A stretch of 64,000 nt of DNA from Rhabdochromatium marinum (lineage in GTDB: Bacteria > Pseudomonadota > Gammaproteobacteria > Chromatiales > Chromatiaceae). The position numbers were made by a program, and so were the translations under genes. The notes under the pieces were generated by a model. The model was given only the letters and a program-made list of their open reading frames with translations, did no database searches and was not told the origin of the DNA. Of this stretch, positions 46,577 through 55,492 are shown piece by piece. Position 1 is the stretch's first letter, and the number at the start of each line of letters is the position of its first letter. The stretch covers positions 1 through 64,000 of the forward strand of contig NZ_NRRS01000010.1 of the NCBI RefSeq assembly GCF_016583795.1. The letters run 5' to 3'.

Positions 46577-47381
46577 GTCGGTCACGGAGAATATCGAGCA
46601 GCCGAGGATGACCTCCCATCAGGGGCGATAAGCTAATGTGAAAATCCGGGTGGCGTTGCTGGATGTCTCGGCAAATGTTTACGATGTCACCATCAGGTCC
46701 GGCATGGCGCCCAGCAGCCAGGAATTGCATGGCGATGGCAATGCTGGCTTTTGGGTGGACACAAGCATGTGACTCCAAAGCATCGGCCAACAGGGGGCCG
46801 TTGAAATCATATTCCTGGCCGGGGCGACGCTCCATGGCTGCTTCGGTGAAATCAGCCCAGTCATGGATACGCTCGGCCAGCTGTTGCGCGAGCCAGTGAC
46901 GCACAGCGGTGACCTGGGGCAAGGGTGAGCCGTGATCGACCAGGAATACATGCTCGGGCGGTTGCTGTGCCTGGCTGCGACAGATTTGCAGATGATCAAC
47001 CAAAATCTCGACCAGACGCGGCTCGCCTTGCGGCAGTGGGCATAATGGTGGAGCCAGGCGCAGACGGAAAGCGCCGAATTCCTTGCGCAAGGCGGCTGCG
47101 GTGTCAGGAATAAAATGGGTCAGGGCGCGGCTCTGACCAAAAAACAACGGCACGACCAGGAAATCCCGCTGGCCATTGGCGAGCTGGCGGCGCAGATAGG
47201 GGGCGAAAATCTGCGCCGGCTGGCCATTGAGCGCGGCCGCATCGATAGCATCAGCGTGCAGCAGAGAAACCGGATTGACCGGCGCTTGGGTATGCGTTTG
47301 CAGCCGAGCAGCCAAAGCTCGCAACGAGAGGTTGGCCTCAGCACGTTTGGAGCCGTTATCGACAAGCAGGATCTGAGACAT
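46542..47381 (-). CDS. CbiX/SirB-type chelatase family protein with a decayed first half
   Basis: The 279-residue protein is a two-domain class II chelatase of the kind that inserts Co, Fe or Ni into sirohydrochlorin-type rings. The second half keeps both likely metal-site histidines (His150 in VDHGSP and His226 in AAGRHAGP). In the first half the HGS motif reads VDNGSK (Asn9), and the second ligand position in PLFFGQSRALTHF also seems lost (probably Ala86). Full CbiX/CbiK enzymes usually keep the first pair. No other cobalamin or siroheme gene is near, so the product is uncertain. Confidence 0.8.
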   Translation of the reverse strand: MSQILLVDNGSKRAEANLSLRALAARLQTHTQAPVNPVSLLHADAIDAAALNGQPAQIFAPYLRRQLANGQRDFLVVPLFFGQSRALTHFIPDTAAALRKEFGAFRLRLAPPLCPLPQGEPRLVEILVDHLQICRSQAQQPPEHVFLVDHGSPLPQVTAVRHWLAQQLAERIHDWADFTEAAMERRPGQEYDFNGPLLADALESHACVHPKASIAIAMQFLAAGRHAGPDGDIVNICRDIQQRHPDFHISLSPLMGGHPRLLDILRDRLNFLAQTAAIA

Positions 47382-47574
47382 GATGGACTGGCTTTTTGAA
47401 TGTCATATTGACTGGCAGATGGGGGCACCAAGCGCTGGGCCAAATGAAAGCAGCGCCGTTTGAGCCTTGGGGACACCTTGAGTCTCGGGGATAGTTGTAG
47501 GGCAATCGCTTGGGTTTGCTGTCCGTTGCCTTAATGTTCCTGGTTCTGTGGCGATTGCTGAGGGAGTTGGCAAA

Positions 47575-48684
47575 ATGCGGTTATTTGTTCCACTGTTAGC
47601 GCTGCTGATCCTGTCGGCTGCATCCTGGGCGGTGCTGGCGAAAGCGCCCGGAGTGCCGGGCGTAATTGTGACCGAAGTGCGCGAGGCACCACTGGCGGAT
47701 CGCATTGAAGCGCTGGGCACGCTCAAGGCGCGCGAGTCTGTCGTGATCACGGCCAATGTGACTGATTCCATCTCGGCAATTCACTTTGACGACGGCGATC
47801 AGGTCAAAGCCGGCGATGTGCTGGTCGAGATGATGAGCGGTGAGGAACATGCCGTGCTGAAAGAAGCCAGCGTCCGGGTGAAGGAAGCGCAGCGGCAGTA
47901 CGAGCGTGTCAAGTCGCTGGAGGCGAGCGGTTCGGCTTCGGCCTCCCTACTGGATGAACGGCGACGTGATCTCGACACGGCACGCGCGACCCTGGTGGCC
48001 ACCGAGTCGCGCCTGGCCGACCGGCTGATTAAGGCGCCCTTTGATGGCGTGCTGGGGTTGCGCAACATCAGCCTGGGGGCTCTGGTGCAGCCGGGTGATG
48101 TGATTACCACCTTGGATGACAACTCCCGATTGAAGCTTGACTTTGCAGTGCCCAGTGTGTTTCTGAGATCACTGGCCCCGGGTGTCGAGGTGGAAGCCCG
48201 CAGCCGCGCCTTTCCTGAGCGGCTATTTCGCGGCACCATCAGCAGTATCAACAGCCGAGTCGATCCGGTAACCCGCTCGGTGCAGGTGCGCGCCCTGATT
48301 GACAACGACCAGCGCCTGCTGCGCCCCGGGCAGTTGATGACGGTGGAACTGCTGCGCAATCCACGTCAGGCGCTGGTGGTGCCGGAATCGGCGCTGCTGC
48401 ATCGGGGCGAGGAGCATTTCGTCTTTGTGGTCAGCAGTTCCGATCAGTTAATTGAAAAGCGTCAGATCGACATCGGCGTTCGCCAGCCCGGCCAGGTGGA
48501 AATACTCGCTGGCCTCAGCGCCGGCGAGTCAGTGGTCACTCACGGCCTGCAGAAGGTCAAACCGGGGGCGCCGGTCAAGATTATCGCAGTGGATGACGGC
48601 TCACGCTCCCTGGCTGAGATGCTCGCGGCCGGCGAGCAAGCCAGCAGCCCTGCCAGCAGCTCTAATGGAGCCGCTCAGCCATGA
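47575..48684 (+). CDS. RND efflux periplasmic adaptor (membrane fusion protein)
   Basis: The 369-residue precursor has an N-terminal signal/anchor (about 2-20), a lipoyl-like half-motif (LGTLKARESVVITANVTDSI, and later IKAPFDGVLGLRNISLGALV), a short alpha-helical hairpin (about 90-140), and beta-barrel plus membrane-proximal domains ending near residue 350. GGGAG at 47561-47565 places the start at ATG 47575 rather than GTG 47548. It overlaps the permease gene by four bases (ATGA). No outer-membrane channel gene accompanies the pair. Confidence 0.93.
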   Translation: MRLFVPLLALLILSAASWAVLAKAPGVPGVIVTEVREAPLADRIEALGTLKARESVVITANVTDSISAIHFDDGDQVKAGDVLVEMMSGEEHAVLKEASVRVKEAQRQYERVKSLEASGSASASLLDERRRDLDTARATLVATESRLADRLIKAPFDGVLGLRNISLGALVQPGDVITTLDDNSRLKLDFAVPSVFLRSLAPGVEVEARSRAFPERLFRGTISSINSRVDPVTRSVQVRALIDNDQRLLRPGQLMTVELLRNPRQALVVPESALLHRGEEHFVFVVSSSDQLIEKRQIDIGVRQPGQVEILAGLSAGESVVTHGLQKVKPGAPVKIIAVDDGSRSLAEMLAAGEQASSPASSSNGAAQP

Positions 48685-51600
48685 TGCTGTCCGATCTCTC
48701 GGTGCGCCGGCCGGTGCTGGCGACAGTGATGTCGCTGCTGCTGGTGGCTTTCGGTCTGGTTTCATTCGACCGCCTGTCACTGCGCGAATACCCGGACATT
48801 GACCCGCCGGTCGTCTCCATCGACACCGTCTACCCTGGCGCCTCGGCCAATGTGGTGGAGACACGCATCACCCAGTTGATTGAGGATCGCATCGCCGGAG
48901 TCGAGGGCATCGAAAGCATCAGCTCCAGCTCGCAGGATGGGCGTTCGCGCATCACCATTGAGTTCGACATCGGCCGTGACATCGATGGGGCCGCCAATGA
49001 TATTCGCGACCGAGTGTCCGGAGTGCTGGATCAACTGCCGGTTGAGGCCGAGCCACCCGATATCCAAAAAGTCGACAGCAACGATGATGTGATCATGTGG
49101 CTGAATCTGGTCAGTGATCGCATGACGGTGCCGGAGCTGAGCGACTACGCGCGTCGCTATCTGGTGGATCGTTTCTCGGTGCTCGACGGCGTGGCGCGGG
49201 TACGGGTGGGCGGTCAGCAGACCTATGCCATGCGCGTGTGGCTGGATCGCAATGCGCTAGCGGCGCGCGCACTGACGGTGGCAGATGTCGAGGCGGCCTT
49301 GCGTTCCGAAAATGTCGAGCTGCCGGCGGGCAGTGTCGAGTCACTCGACCGGCAATTCAGCGTGCGCACCGAGCGCAACTTCCGCACCCCCGAAGAGTTC
49401 GCACGGCTGGTGATCGACCGCGGAGAGGATGGCTATCTGGTACGCCTGGGCGATGTGGCACGAGTGGAACTGGGCACTGAGGAAAATCGCACCGTATTTC
49501 GTGGCAATGGTGTGCCCATGGTTGGGCTCGGCATTATCAAACAATCCACAGCCAATACAGTGGCCGTTGCCGAGCGTGCCAAGGCGGAGAAGGATCGACT
49601 CAATCCGACCCTGCCCGAGGGCATGGAGCTGAAGCAGAGCTATGACACCTCGGTGTTTATCAAGGATGCCATCAAAGAGGTCTACAAGACCCTTGCCATT
49701 GCCATCGGCCTGGTAGTGCTGGTGATCTTTCTGTTTCTCGGCAGCGCCCGCGCCATGTTGGTACCGGCCGTGACGGTGCCTGTGTCCTTGATCGCCACGT
49801 TCAGCGTACTGCTGGCGCTGGGATTTTCGATCAATATCCTGACGCTGCTGGCATTGGTACTGGCCATTGGTCTGGTGGTGGATGATGCCATTGTGGTGCT
49901 GGAGAACATCCATCGGCGCATGGAAAGCCTGGGCGAAAGCCGGCTGGTTGCAGCCTTTCGCGGCACGCGGCAGGTGGGCTTTGCCGTTATTGCCACCACC
50001 GTGGTACTACTGGCGGTCTTTGTGCCCATTGTGTTTCTGCGTGGCGATGTCGGACGGCTGTTTTCGGAATTTGCACTGACCATGGCCGCAGCGGTGGTGT
50101 TCTCCACCTTTGTTGCCCTGTCATTGTCGCCCATGCTGGCCTCGCTGATTCTGCCCTCGGCCCAGGCTGGCGAGCCGGGGAGGGCGCGCCTGAGCAGCGG
50201 TGTCGATTGGCTGTTTGAGCATGTGCGGGTTGGTTATGCCGCGCTGCTGAGATTTTTTCTGCGCCAGAAGTGGATCATTGTGCTCTTGTTTGTTGTCACC
50301 ATCGGCCTGGCCTGGTGGCTGCTAACGCATATTCCGCAGGAGTACGCCCCCAAGGAAGATCGCGGCGCCTTCTTTGTGCTGGTGAATGGTCCCGAGGGCG
50401 CGACCTTCCGTTATATGGAAGAGTACATGGATGAAATCGAGCGGCGACTGCTGCCCTATGCTGAATCCGGCGAGGCGATCCGAGTGCTGATGCGTGCGCC
50501 CCGTGGTCATGGTGGCGGCGAGGCCTTTAATAACGGCATTGTGATTCTAGTTATGAACAGCTTCGACAAGCGCCGCTCCAGCTGGGTGGTCATTGATGAG
50601 ATACGCGCCAAACTAGCCGACCTGCCTGGCGTGCGCGCCTTTCCGGTGATGCGCAGCGGTTTCGGGCAACGCATCAGCAAGCCGGTACAATTTGTGATTG
50701 GTGGCGGTACTTACGCCGAATTGGCGCAATGGCGGGACATCCTGCTGGCCAAAATCGCCGAAAACAATCCTGGCCTAGTTGGCATCGATTGGGACTACAA
50801 AGAAACCAAGCCCCAATTGCGCGTGGAGATTGACTACGACCGCGCGGCCGATCTGGGCATCCGCATCGACACCATTGGGCGCACGCTTGAAACCATGCTT
50901 GGCTCGCGCAAGGTGACCACCTATCTGGATGCGGGTGAAGAATATGATCTGATTCTTGAGGGCGAGCGCGATGCCCAGCGCACCCCCGGCAGTCTGGAGA
51001 ATCTTTATGTGCGCTCAGCGCGCAGCGGCCAACTGGTGCCATTATCGAATCTAGTCCGGGTCACCGAAACTGCCGCCTCCAATGAACTGAATCGCTATAA
51101 CCGGGTTCGCGCCATTACCATTGAGGCCAATCTGGCTGAGGGTTTATCCTTGGGCGAGGCGCTGAACTTTCTCGATAACCTGGCAACCGAACATCTGCCC
51201 GAGCAGGTGGTGATCGACTACAAGGGCCAATCGGCGGATTTCCGCGATTCCAGCAGTGGAATCCTGTTCGTCTTTCTGCTGGGCGTGGCCGTCGTCTATC
51301 TGGTGCTGGCAGCACAGTTTGAGAGTTGGATGCATCCACTGGTCATCATGCTGACGGTGCCCTTGGCCATGGCCGGCGCGCTGCTGGGACTCTGGCTGAC
51401 CGGACAAACGCTGAACATCTACAGCCAGATTGGACTCATCATGCTGGTGGGTCTGTCAGCCAAAAATGGCATTCTGATTGTTGAATTTGCCAACCAATTG
51501 CGCGATCAGGGGCAGGCCTTTCAGGAGGCATTGCGCGAGGCCGCCGCCGTGCGGCTGCGACCGATCGTGATGACGGGCATTACCACCGCCGCCGGCTCGG

Positions 51601-51797
51601 TGCCCTTATTGCTGAGCAGTGGGGCTGGAGCCGAGACGCGCGCCGTGATAGGCACGGTGATTTTGTTTGGTGTGGTTGCAGCGACGCTCTTTACGCTTTT
51701 TATCGTACCCGTGGCTTACGATTTGCTCGCACGCCGAACCAGTTCACCAGGGGAACGGGAACGACGCCTGGAGCAGGAATTGGCCCGTCGGCCTTAA
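48681..51797 (+). CDS. RND-family efflux permease (AcrB/MexB-like)
   Basis: Proton-driven inner-membrane transporter of 1038 residues with the twelve-helix RND plan: one helix near residue 10, large periplasmic loops (about 30-330 and 545-855) and two bundles of helices. Signature ALVLAIGLVVDDAIVVLENI in the fourth helix carries the paired Asp residues for proton relay; GLSAKNGILIVEFANQLRDQ is the second-half counterpart. The REYPDIDPPVVSIDTVYPGA start is typical of the HAE1 group. Substrate unknown. Confidence 0.95.
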   Translation: MMLSDLSVRRPVLATVMSLLLVAFGLVSFDRLSLREYPDIDPPVVSIDTVYPGASANVVETRITQLIEDRIAGVEGIESISSSSQDGRSRITIEFDIGRDIDGAANDIRDRVSGVLDQLPVEAEPPDIQKVDSNDDVIMWLNLVSDRMTVPELSDYARRYLVDRFSVLDGVARVRVGGQQTYAMRVWLDRNALAARALTVADVEAALRSENVELPAGSVESLDRQFSVRTERNFRTPEEFARLVIDRGEDGYLVRLGDVARVELGTEENRTVFRGNGVPMVGLGIIKQSTANTVAVAERAKAEKDRLNPTLPEGMELKQSYDTSVFIKDAIKEVYKTLAIAIGLVVLVIFLFLGSARAMLVPAVTVPVSLIATFSVLLALGFSINILTLLALVLAIGLVVDDAIVVLENIHRRMESLGESRLVAAFRGTRQVGFAVIATTVVLLAVFVPIVFLRGDVGRLFSEFALTMAAAVVFSTFVALSLSPMLASLILPSAQAGEPGRARLSSGVDWLFEHVRVGYAALLRFFLRQKWIIVLLFVVTIGLAWWLLTHIPQEYAPKEDRGAFFVLVNGPEGATFRYMEEYMDEIERRLLPYAESGEAIRVLMRAPRGHGGGEAFNNGIVILVMNSFDKRRSSWVVIDEIRAKLADLPGVRAFPVMRSGFGQRISKPVQFVIGGGTYAELAQWRDILLAKIAENNPGLVGIDWDYKETKPQLRVEIDYDRAADLGIRIDTIGRTLETMLGSRKVTTYLDAGEEYDLILEGERDAQRTPGSLENLYVRSARSGQLVPLSNLVRVTETAASNELNRYNRVRAITIEANLAEGLSLGEALNFLDNLATEHLPEQVVIDYKGQSADFRDSSSGILFVFLLGVAVVYLVLAAQFESWMHPLVIMLTVPLAMAGALLGLWLTGQTLNIYSQIGLIMLVGLSAKNGILIVEFANQLRDQGQAFQEALREAAAVRLRPIVMTGITTAAGSVPLLLSSGAGAETRAVIGTVILFGVVAATLFTLFIVPVAYDLLARRTSSPGERERRLEQELARRP

Positions 51798-51827
51798 GTC
51801 CCCTTCCTCAATCCAGATGCGCTGCAC

Positions 51828-54227
51828 TTATTCGGCCGGTGAGGGGCGACAAGAGTCACTGGATTTCAGCATGGCTTCCAGGTCTTCCCGGGGCATGGGG
51901 CGGGCGAGCAGAAAGCCTTGCACCAGGGGGCAGTCATGCAGACGGAGAAAATCAAGTTGCTCTTGCGTTTCAATGCCTTCGGCTACCACAGACAGGCCGT
52001 GGGTTTGCGCCAGGCGAATGATGGACAGCACCAGGGCGGATTCCTGCTTGCAGCCGGGAAGATCGACGACGAAGGAGCGGTCGATTTTTAGTTTGTCGAT
52101 GGGCAGTCGCCGCAGATAACTGAGTCCTGAGTAGCCGGTGCCAAAATCATCCAGTGCGATCGAGAGATCGGCGGCGCGCAGGGCTTCAAGAATATGCAAT
52201 GTCTTGGTATCGTCAGCGATCAGCATGGATTCGGTGATTTCCAATTCCAGCAAGTACGCAGGCAATTGATACTGGTTGAGCAACCCTAACACGCGTTCCT
52301 CAAGCTTGGGGCGTAACTGACGCGCGGAAATATTGACCGCCAGACGCAAAGGCTCAATACCTCTGTCAATCCAATCCCGCAAAGTGGCGCAAGTCGTCTC
52401 CAGCACCCAGTCGCCGATTTCATGGATCAGACCAGTCTCCTCAGCCACCGGAATAAAGGTCGCCGGAGAAATCATGCCCTTGTCGCGATGCTTCCAGCGC
52501 AGCAATACCTCGGCCGCCTGCATCTTGTCATTGGCCAGGTTAAATTGGGGTTGGTAGTGCAACAACAGCTCGCCCTGGCGCAGTGCTTCATGCAGGTCTT
52601 CTTCGATGTAATGCCGCGCCAAAGCCTGGGCATTCATATCAGCATCAAAAAACAGATAGCTGTGCTCATAGTTAGACATTTGCCGCAGCCGACCCATGGC
52701 GATGCTGGCATGACGTTGCAGGCTTTCAGAGTCGGCACCATCTTCGGGGTACACCGCCACACCAATGCTGGCCGTGATACTCAAGGTTTCCTCGCGCTGC
52801 GGCAACCGACTGAGCGTAAAGGGCTGGCTCAGAGCCTTGAGCACCTTGTCAGCCACGATACTGGCATGATCACGCTGCGCAATATCAAAAAGCGCGATGA
52901 CAAATTCATCCGGCCCGCTGCGGGACACCACGTCCTCGGCACGCAAACTGTTGCGAATGCGCTCGGCGACCTGCACCAGCAATTCATCGCCAGCGGAAAC
53001 TCCCAGGGCATCATTGATGCGCTTAAAGCGGTCGATATCGACCATCATCAAGGCACCATAAGTACCCATACGCTTGGCCTCATGCAACGCCTGAGTCAGG
53101 AGTAAGCCCAGCATCGAGCGATTGGGCAGGCCAGTGAGGGCATCAAAATTTGCCAGTTGGTAGATTTGTTCCTTGGCCTGCTGATGCTCGGAAACATCCA
53201 TTAACATGGCAACGAAGTGGGTCAGCTGACCTTCCAGATTGCGCACGGCACTAAAGGAAAGCCAGCATGGAAAGCTGGTTTTGCTATTGCGTTTGCAACG
53301 AATTTCGCCAAACCAATGATCTTCACGCTCCGTCTCGGCCCGCAGGTTGCTCCAAAAGTCGGCATCATAACGACGGCAATGCAGAAAATCATGCTCGCAC
53401 CCCAACACATCCTCTTCCTTGAGGGCAAAAAGGCGGGTAAAGGCGCGATTGATCGAGACCACCTGGCCCTTGAAATTGGTCACCATGATGGCTTCTTCGC
53501 TGTATTCGAAAATCGCCGACTGCAGCCGGAGTTTTTCTTCCGCGCGAATGCGTTCAGTCGCATCCACCAGATAACCGAGCAGACCTTCGGGTTCACCATC
53601 TTCGTCGATCAGCAGCGTGAGATGAATACTGGCCCAAAAGACCGAGCCATCGCGACGCTTGCGTTGCACCAGCATCTCGCCACAGCAGCCACTGTCACTG
53701 GCCTCAGCCAGCAGGCTGTTGTCTTCATCAGCATCGGCATAGAGAAACAGCACATGCCGACCCAGGGCTTCGTCCTTGGCATAGCCGAACATCCGCTCGG
53801 CGCCCTGATTCCAACTGGTGATATAGCCATCCAAATCCATGCCGATCACGGAACTGTTGATGGCATCAAGCATGCGCTGATTTTGGCGCAGCGTCTGACA
53901 GCACAGGGTTTTGCTGCGATCGCTGCGGCTGAGTTGATCAGCCAGCATGGTCAGCAAGGGCAACAACAGGGCGCCGGTGGTTGCCTCAGGTGGCTCAGCA
54001 AGGGCGAAGATCAGCTCCTGACCAGTGCTGGCAATCGGCAATTGCCACACATGACCACTGACTTCAGCCGCAGCATACCAGTGCGGTGCGCCCGAGGTGC
54101 TGTCTCCATCCGGACCGCGCAGATTTAACCAAAAACCCTCTGGTGCAATAACTGCGCGCAGATGCTGTTCAAACCAGCGCAACACGTCCTCTGCATCTCC
54201 ACTGGGTACCGCTGGGAATGGGACCAT
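51828..54227 (-). CDS. PAS-GGDEF-EAL protein with decayed GGDEF site
   Basis: The 799-residue soluble protein has two PAS domains (about 125-370), a GGDEF domain (about 375-535) and an EAL domain (about 550-790). The GGDEF signature reads SGPDEF and is likely inactive as a cyclase, but an RAED inhibitory-site motif lies five residues before GPDEF. The EAL domain reads EVLLRW and keeps the expected acidic residues (EITES, LDDFGTGYS, AEGIETQ), so c-di-GMP hydrolysis is likely. ATG 54227 (after AGGAT) is preferred; the longer frame to 54284 overlaps the upstream gene. Confidence 0.9.
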   Translation of the reverse strand: MVPFPAVPSGDAEDVLRWFEQHLRAVIAPEGFWLNLRGPDGDSTSGAPHWYAAAEVSGHVWQLPIASTGQELIFALAEPPEATTGALLLPLLTMLADQLSRSDRSKTLCCQTLRQNQRMLDAINSSVIGMDLDGYITSWNQGAERMFGYAKDEALGRHVLFLYADADEDNSLLAEASDSGCCGEMLVQRKRRDGSVFWASIHLTLLIDEDGEPEGLLGYLVDATERIRAEEKLRLQSAIFEYSEEAIMVTNFKGQVVSINRAFTRLFALKEEDVLGCEHDFLHCRRYDADFWSNLRAETEREDHWFGEIRCKRNSKTSFPCWLSFSAVRNLEGQLTHFVAMLMDVSEHQQAKEQIYQLANFDALTGLPNRSMLGLLLTQALHEAKRMGTYGALMMVDIDRFKRINDALGVSAGDELLVQVAERIRNSLRAEDVVSRSGPDEFVIALFDIAQRDHASIVADKVLKALSQPFTLSRLPQREETLSITASIGVAVYPEDGADSESLQRHASIAMGRLRQMSNYEHSYLFFDADMNAQALARHYIEEDLHEALRQGELLLHYQPQFNLANDKMQAAEVLLRWKHRDKGMISPATFIPVAEETGLIHEIGDWVLETTCATLRDWIDRGIEPLRLAVNISARQLRPKLEERVLGLLNQYQLPAYLLELEITESMLIADDTKTLHILEALRAADLSIALDDFGTGYSGLSYLRRLPIDKLKIDRSFVVDLPGCKQESALVLSIIRLAQTHGLSVVAEGIETQEQLDFLRLHDCPLVQGFLLARPMPREDLEAMLKSSDSCRPSPAE

Positions 54228-54231
54228 GGAT

Positions 54232-55374
54232 TCATCCTGATGAAAATGACTCAACCCAAAACAGGCTGTCGAGTTGGAGTTCAAGCAGCGTCAGCGCATT
54301 GAGTGAAAAATGTTTGGCCCACGCGCGCAGTTCGACGTTGTCGCGCCGCTCAATTGCTTTCACCAGACACAGCAGCTTACCCAAGGGTCCCTGTTGCTCC
54401 AGCAGAGCACGCTCAATGGCTGCTGGCAGCGCCAGGGGTTTGAGCAGGTTAGGGAGCTGATCATTGAGCAGGACATCGATCAGCGAAAAGACTCCAACCA
54501 TAAAGGCCTGATCGCTTAAGGTCGGGCTCCAATCGAGATGCTGGGCGGTGAGTTCCATCAGGCGCCCGCGAAACGCGGAATGCCAGAGCAGACTATTGAC
54601 TTCGTGATGACTGGTTTGGCGCGTGAACATCAGCAATTGCAACCAGCGCTGCAACTGACGGCGCCCGAGCAGGGTGATGGCATGACGGAAGTTGGTCGCC
54701 GGCGTACGCAGGCTGAGCGCCGGAGAGTTGACTAGGTTAAGCAGATCGAACGCGAGCCGTGGTTGAGTCTTGAACAAGGATTCAAGTTCATCGGTATCGG
54801 CATCGCTGCTGACCAGTCCCAGCAGGCGGGTCAGGGCGATTTGATCCGCCTTGGGCTGTTTGCGCGCAGAACGCTGGTTGCCGGTGATCAGAAAGGCGCT
54901 CCAGCCAAGACCGACCAGCGACTGGCACGGCTGCCAACCGGCCAGACCATCGGCCAGGCTGGATGTGGAACCGGCCGAACCGGCCGCATCAGTGACAATC
55001 CACCAATCTGCACCAGTTGCATGGGCCAGTTCGCGTTGGGATCCGCGCAGAGCCAAGTGAAGCCCATCTGGCGTTGGTGGGCGCTCGGATTGCTCGGTTA
55101 CGGGGTACACCAGTATCTGGTCACTGGATAGATTGAGGGGCAGGTAAGGATGCAGACACTCCTGCGTCCCGAACAAAAACAACCACTTTGGAATCTTGGA
55201 TTGCAAGCGTTCCTGCAGTATTGCGGCGATGGCACGGGCTTGTTCGTCGCTCGCACAGGCCATTTCCAGCCACAGGCCACTGCGGCGGCGATGATGATCA
55301 AAGACTGGAGCAATCAGCGTCCAGGAGCCGTCAGGCTGGCGATCTGCGCCTGAGGGTTTGGCGGGAGCGATCAT
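54232..55374 (-). CDS. EAL-like/HDOD (YuxH-type) signalling protein
   Basis: From ATG 55374 the product has 380 residues: an N-terminal domain (about 1-175) in the position of the EAL-like domain of YuxH proteins but without any of the catalytic EAL residues, and an HDOD domain (about 180-370) with LESLFKTQPRLAFDLLNLVNS and ATNFRHAITLLGRRQLQRWL. The start is uncertain: the frame is open to 55536 and no strong ribosome binding site is seen. It is five bases from the GGDEF/EAL gene, which suggests they work together. Confidence 0.78.
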   Translation of the reverse strand: MIAPAKPSGADRQPDGSWTLIAPVFDHHRRRSGLWLEMACASDEQARAIAAILQERLQSKIPKWLFLFGTQECLHPYLPLNLSSDQILVYPVTEQSERPPTPDGLHLALRGSQRELAHATGADWWIVTDAAGSAGSTSSLADGLAGWQPCQSLVGLGWSAFLITGNQRSARKQPKADQIALTRLLGLVSSDADTDELESLFKTQPRLAFDLLNLVNSPALSLRTPATNFRHAITLLGRRQLQRWLQLLMFTRQTSHHEVNSLLWHSAFRGRLMELTAQHLDWSPTLSDQAFMVGVFSLIDVLLNDQLPNLLKPLALPAAIERALLEQQGPLGKLLCLVKAIERRDNVELRAWAKHFSLNALTLLELQLDSLFWVESFSSG

Positions 55375-55492
55375 TGAGGCGTTGTGGTGGCCGCGTCCGG
55401 AACAGACGGCGGAACATCTCCCAAGGTTGCGAACAGTTTGCATCAAGCATAGCAGATAGCCGCACCCGAGAGGGGGTTGATTGGGCGAATGC

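Noticed and set aside
47382-47574. Cobalamin riboswitch upstream of the CbiX-like gene
   Set aside because: The conserved B12-box sequence and surrounding stems could not be found on the minus strand.
53217-54128. 303-codon plus-strand open frame
   Set aside because: Antisense to the PAS-GGDEF-EAL gene. No recognisable domain.
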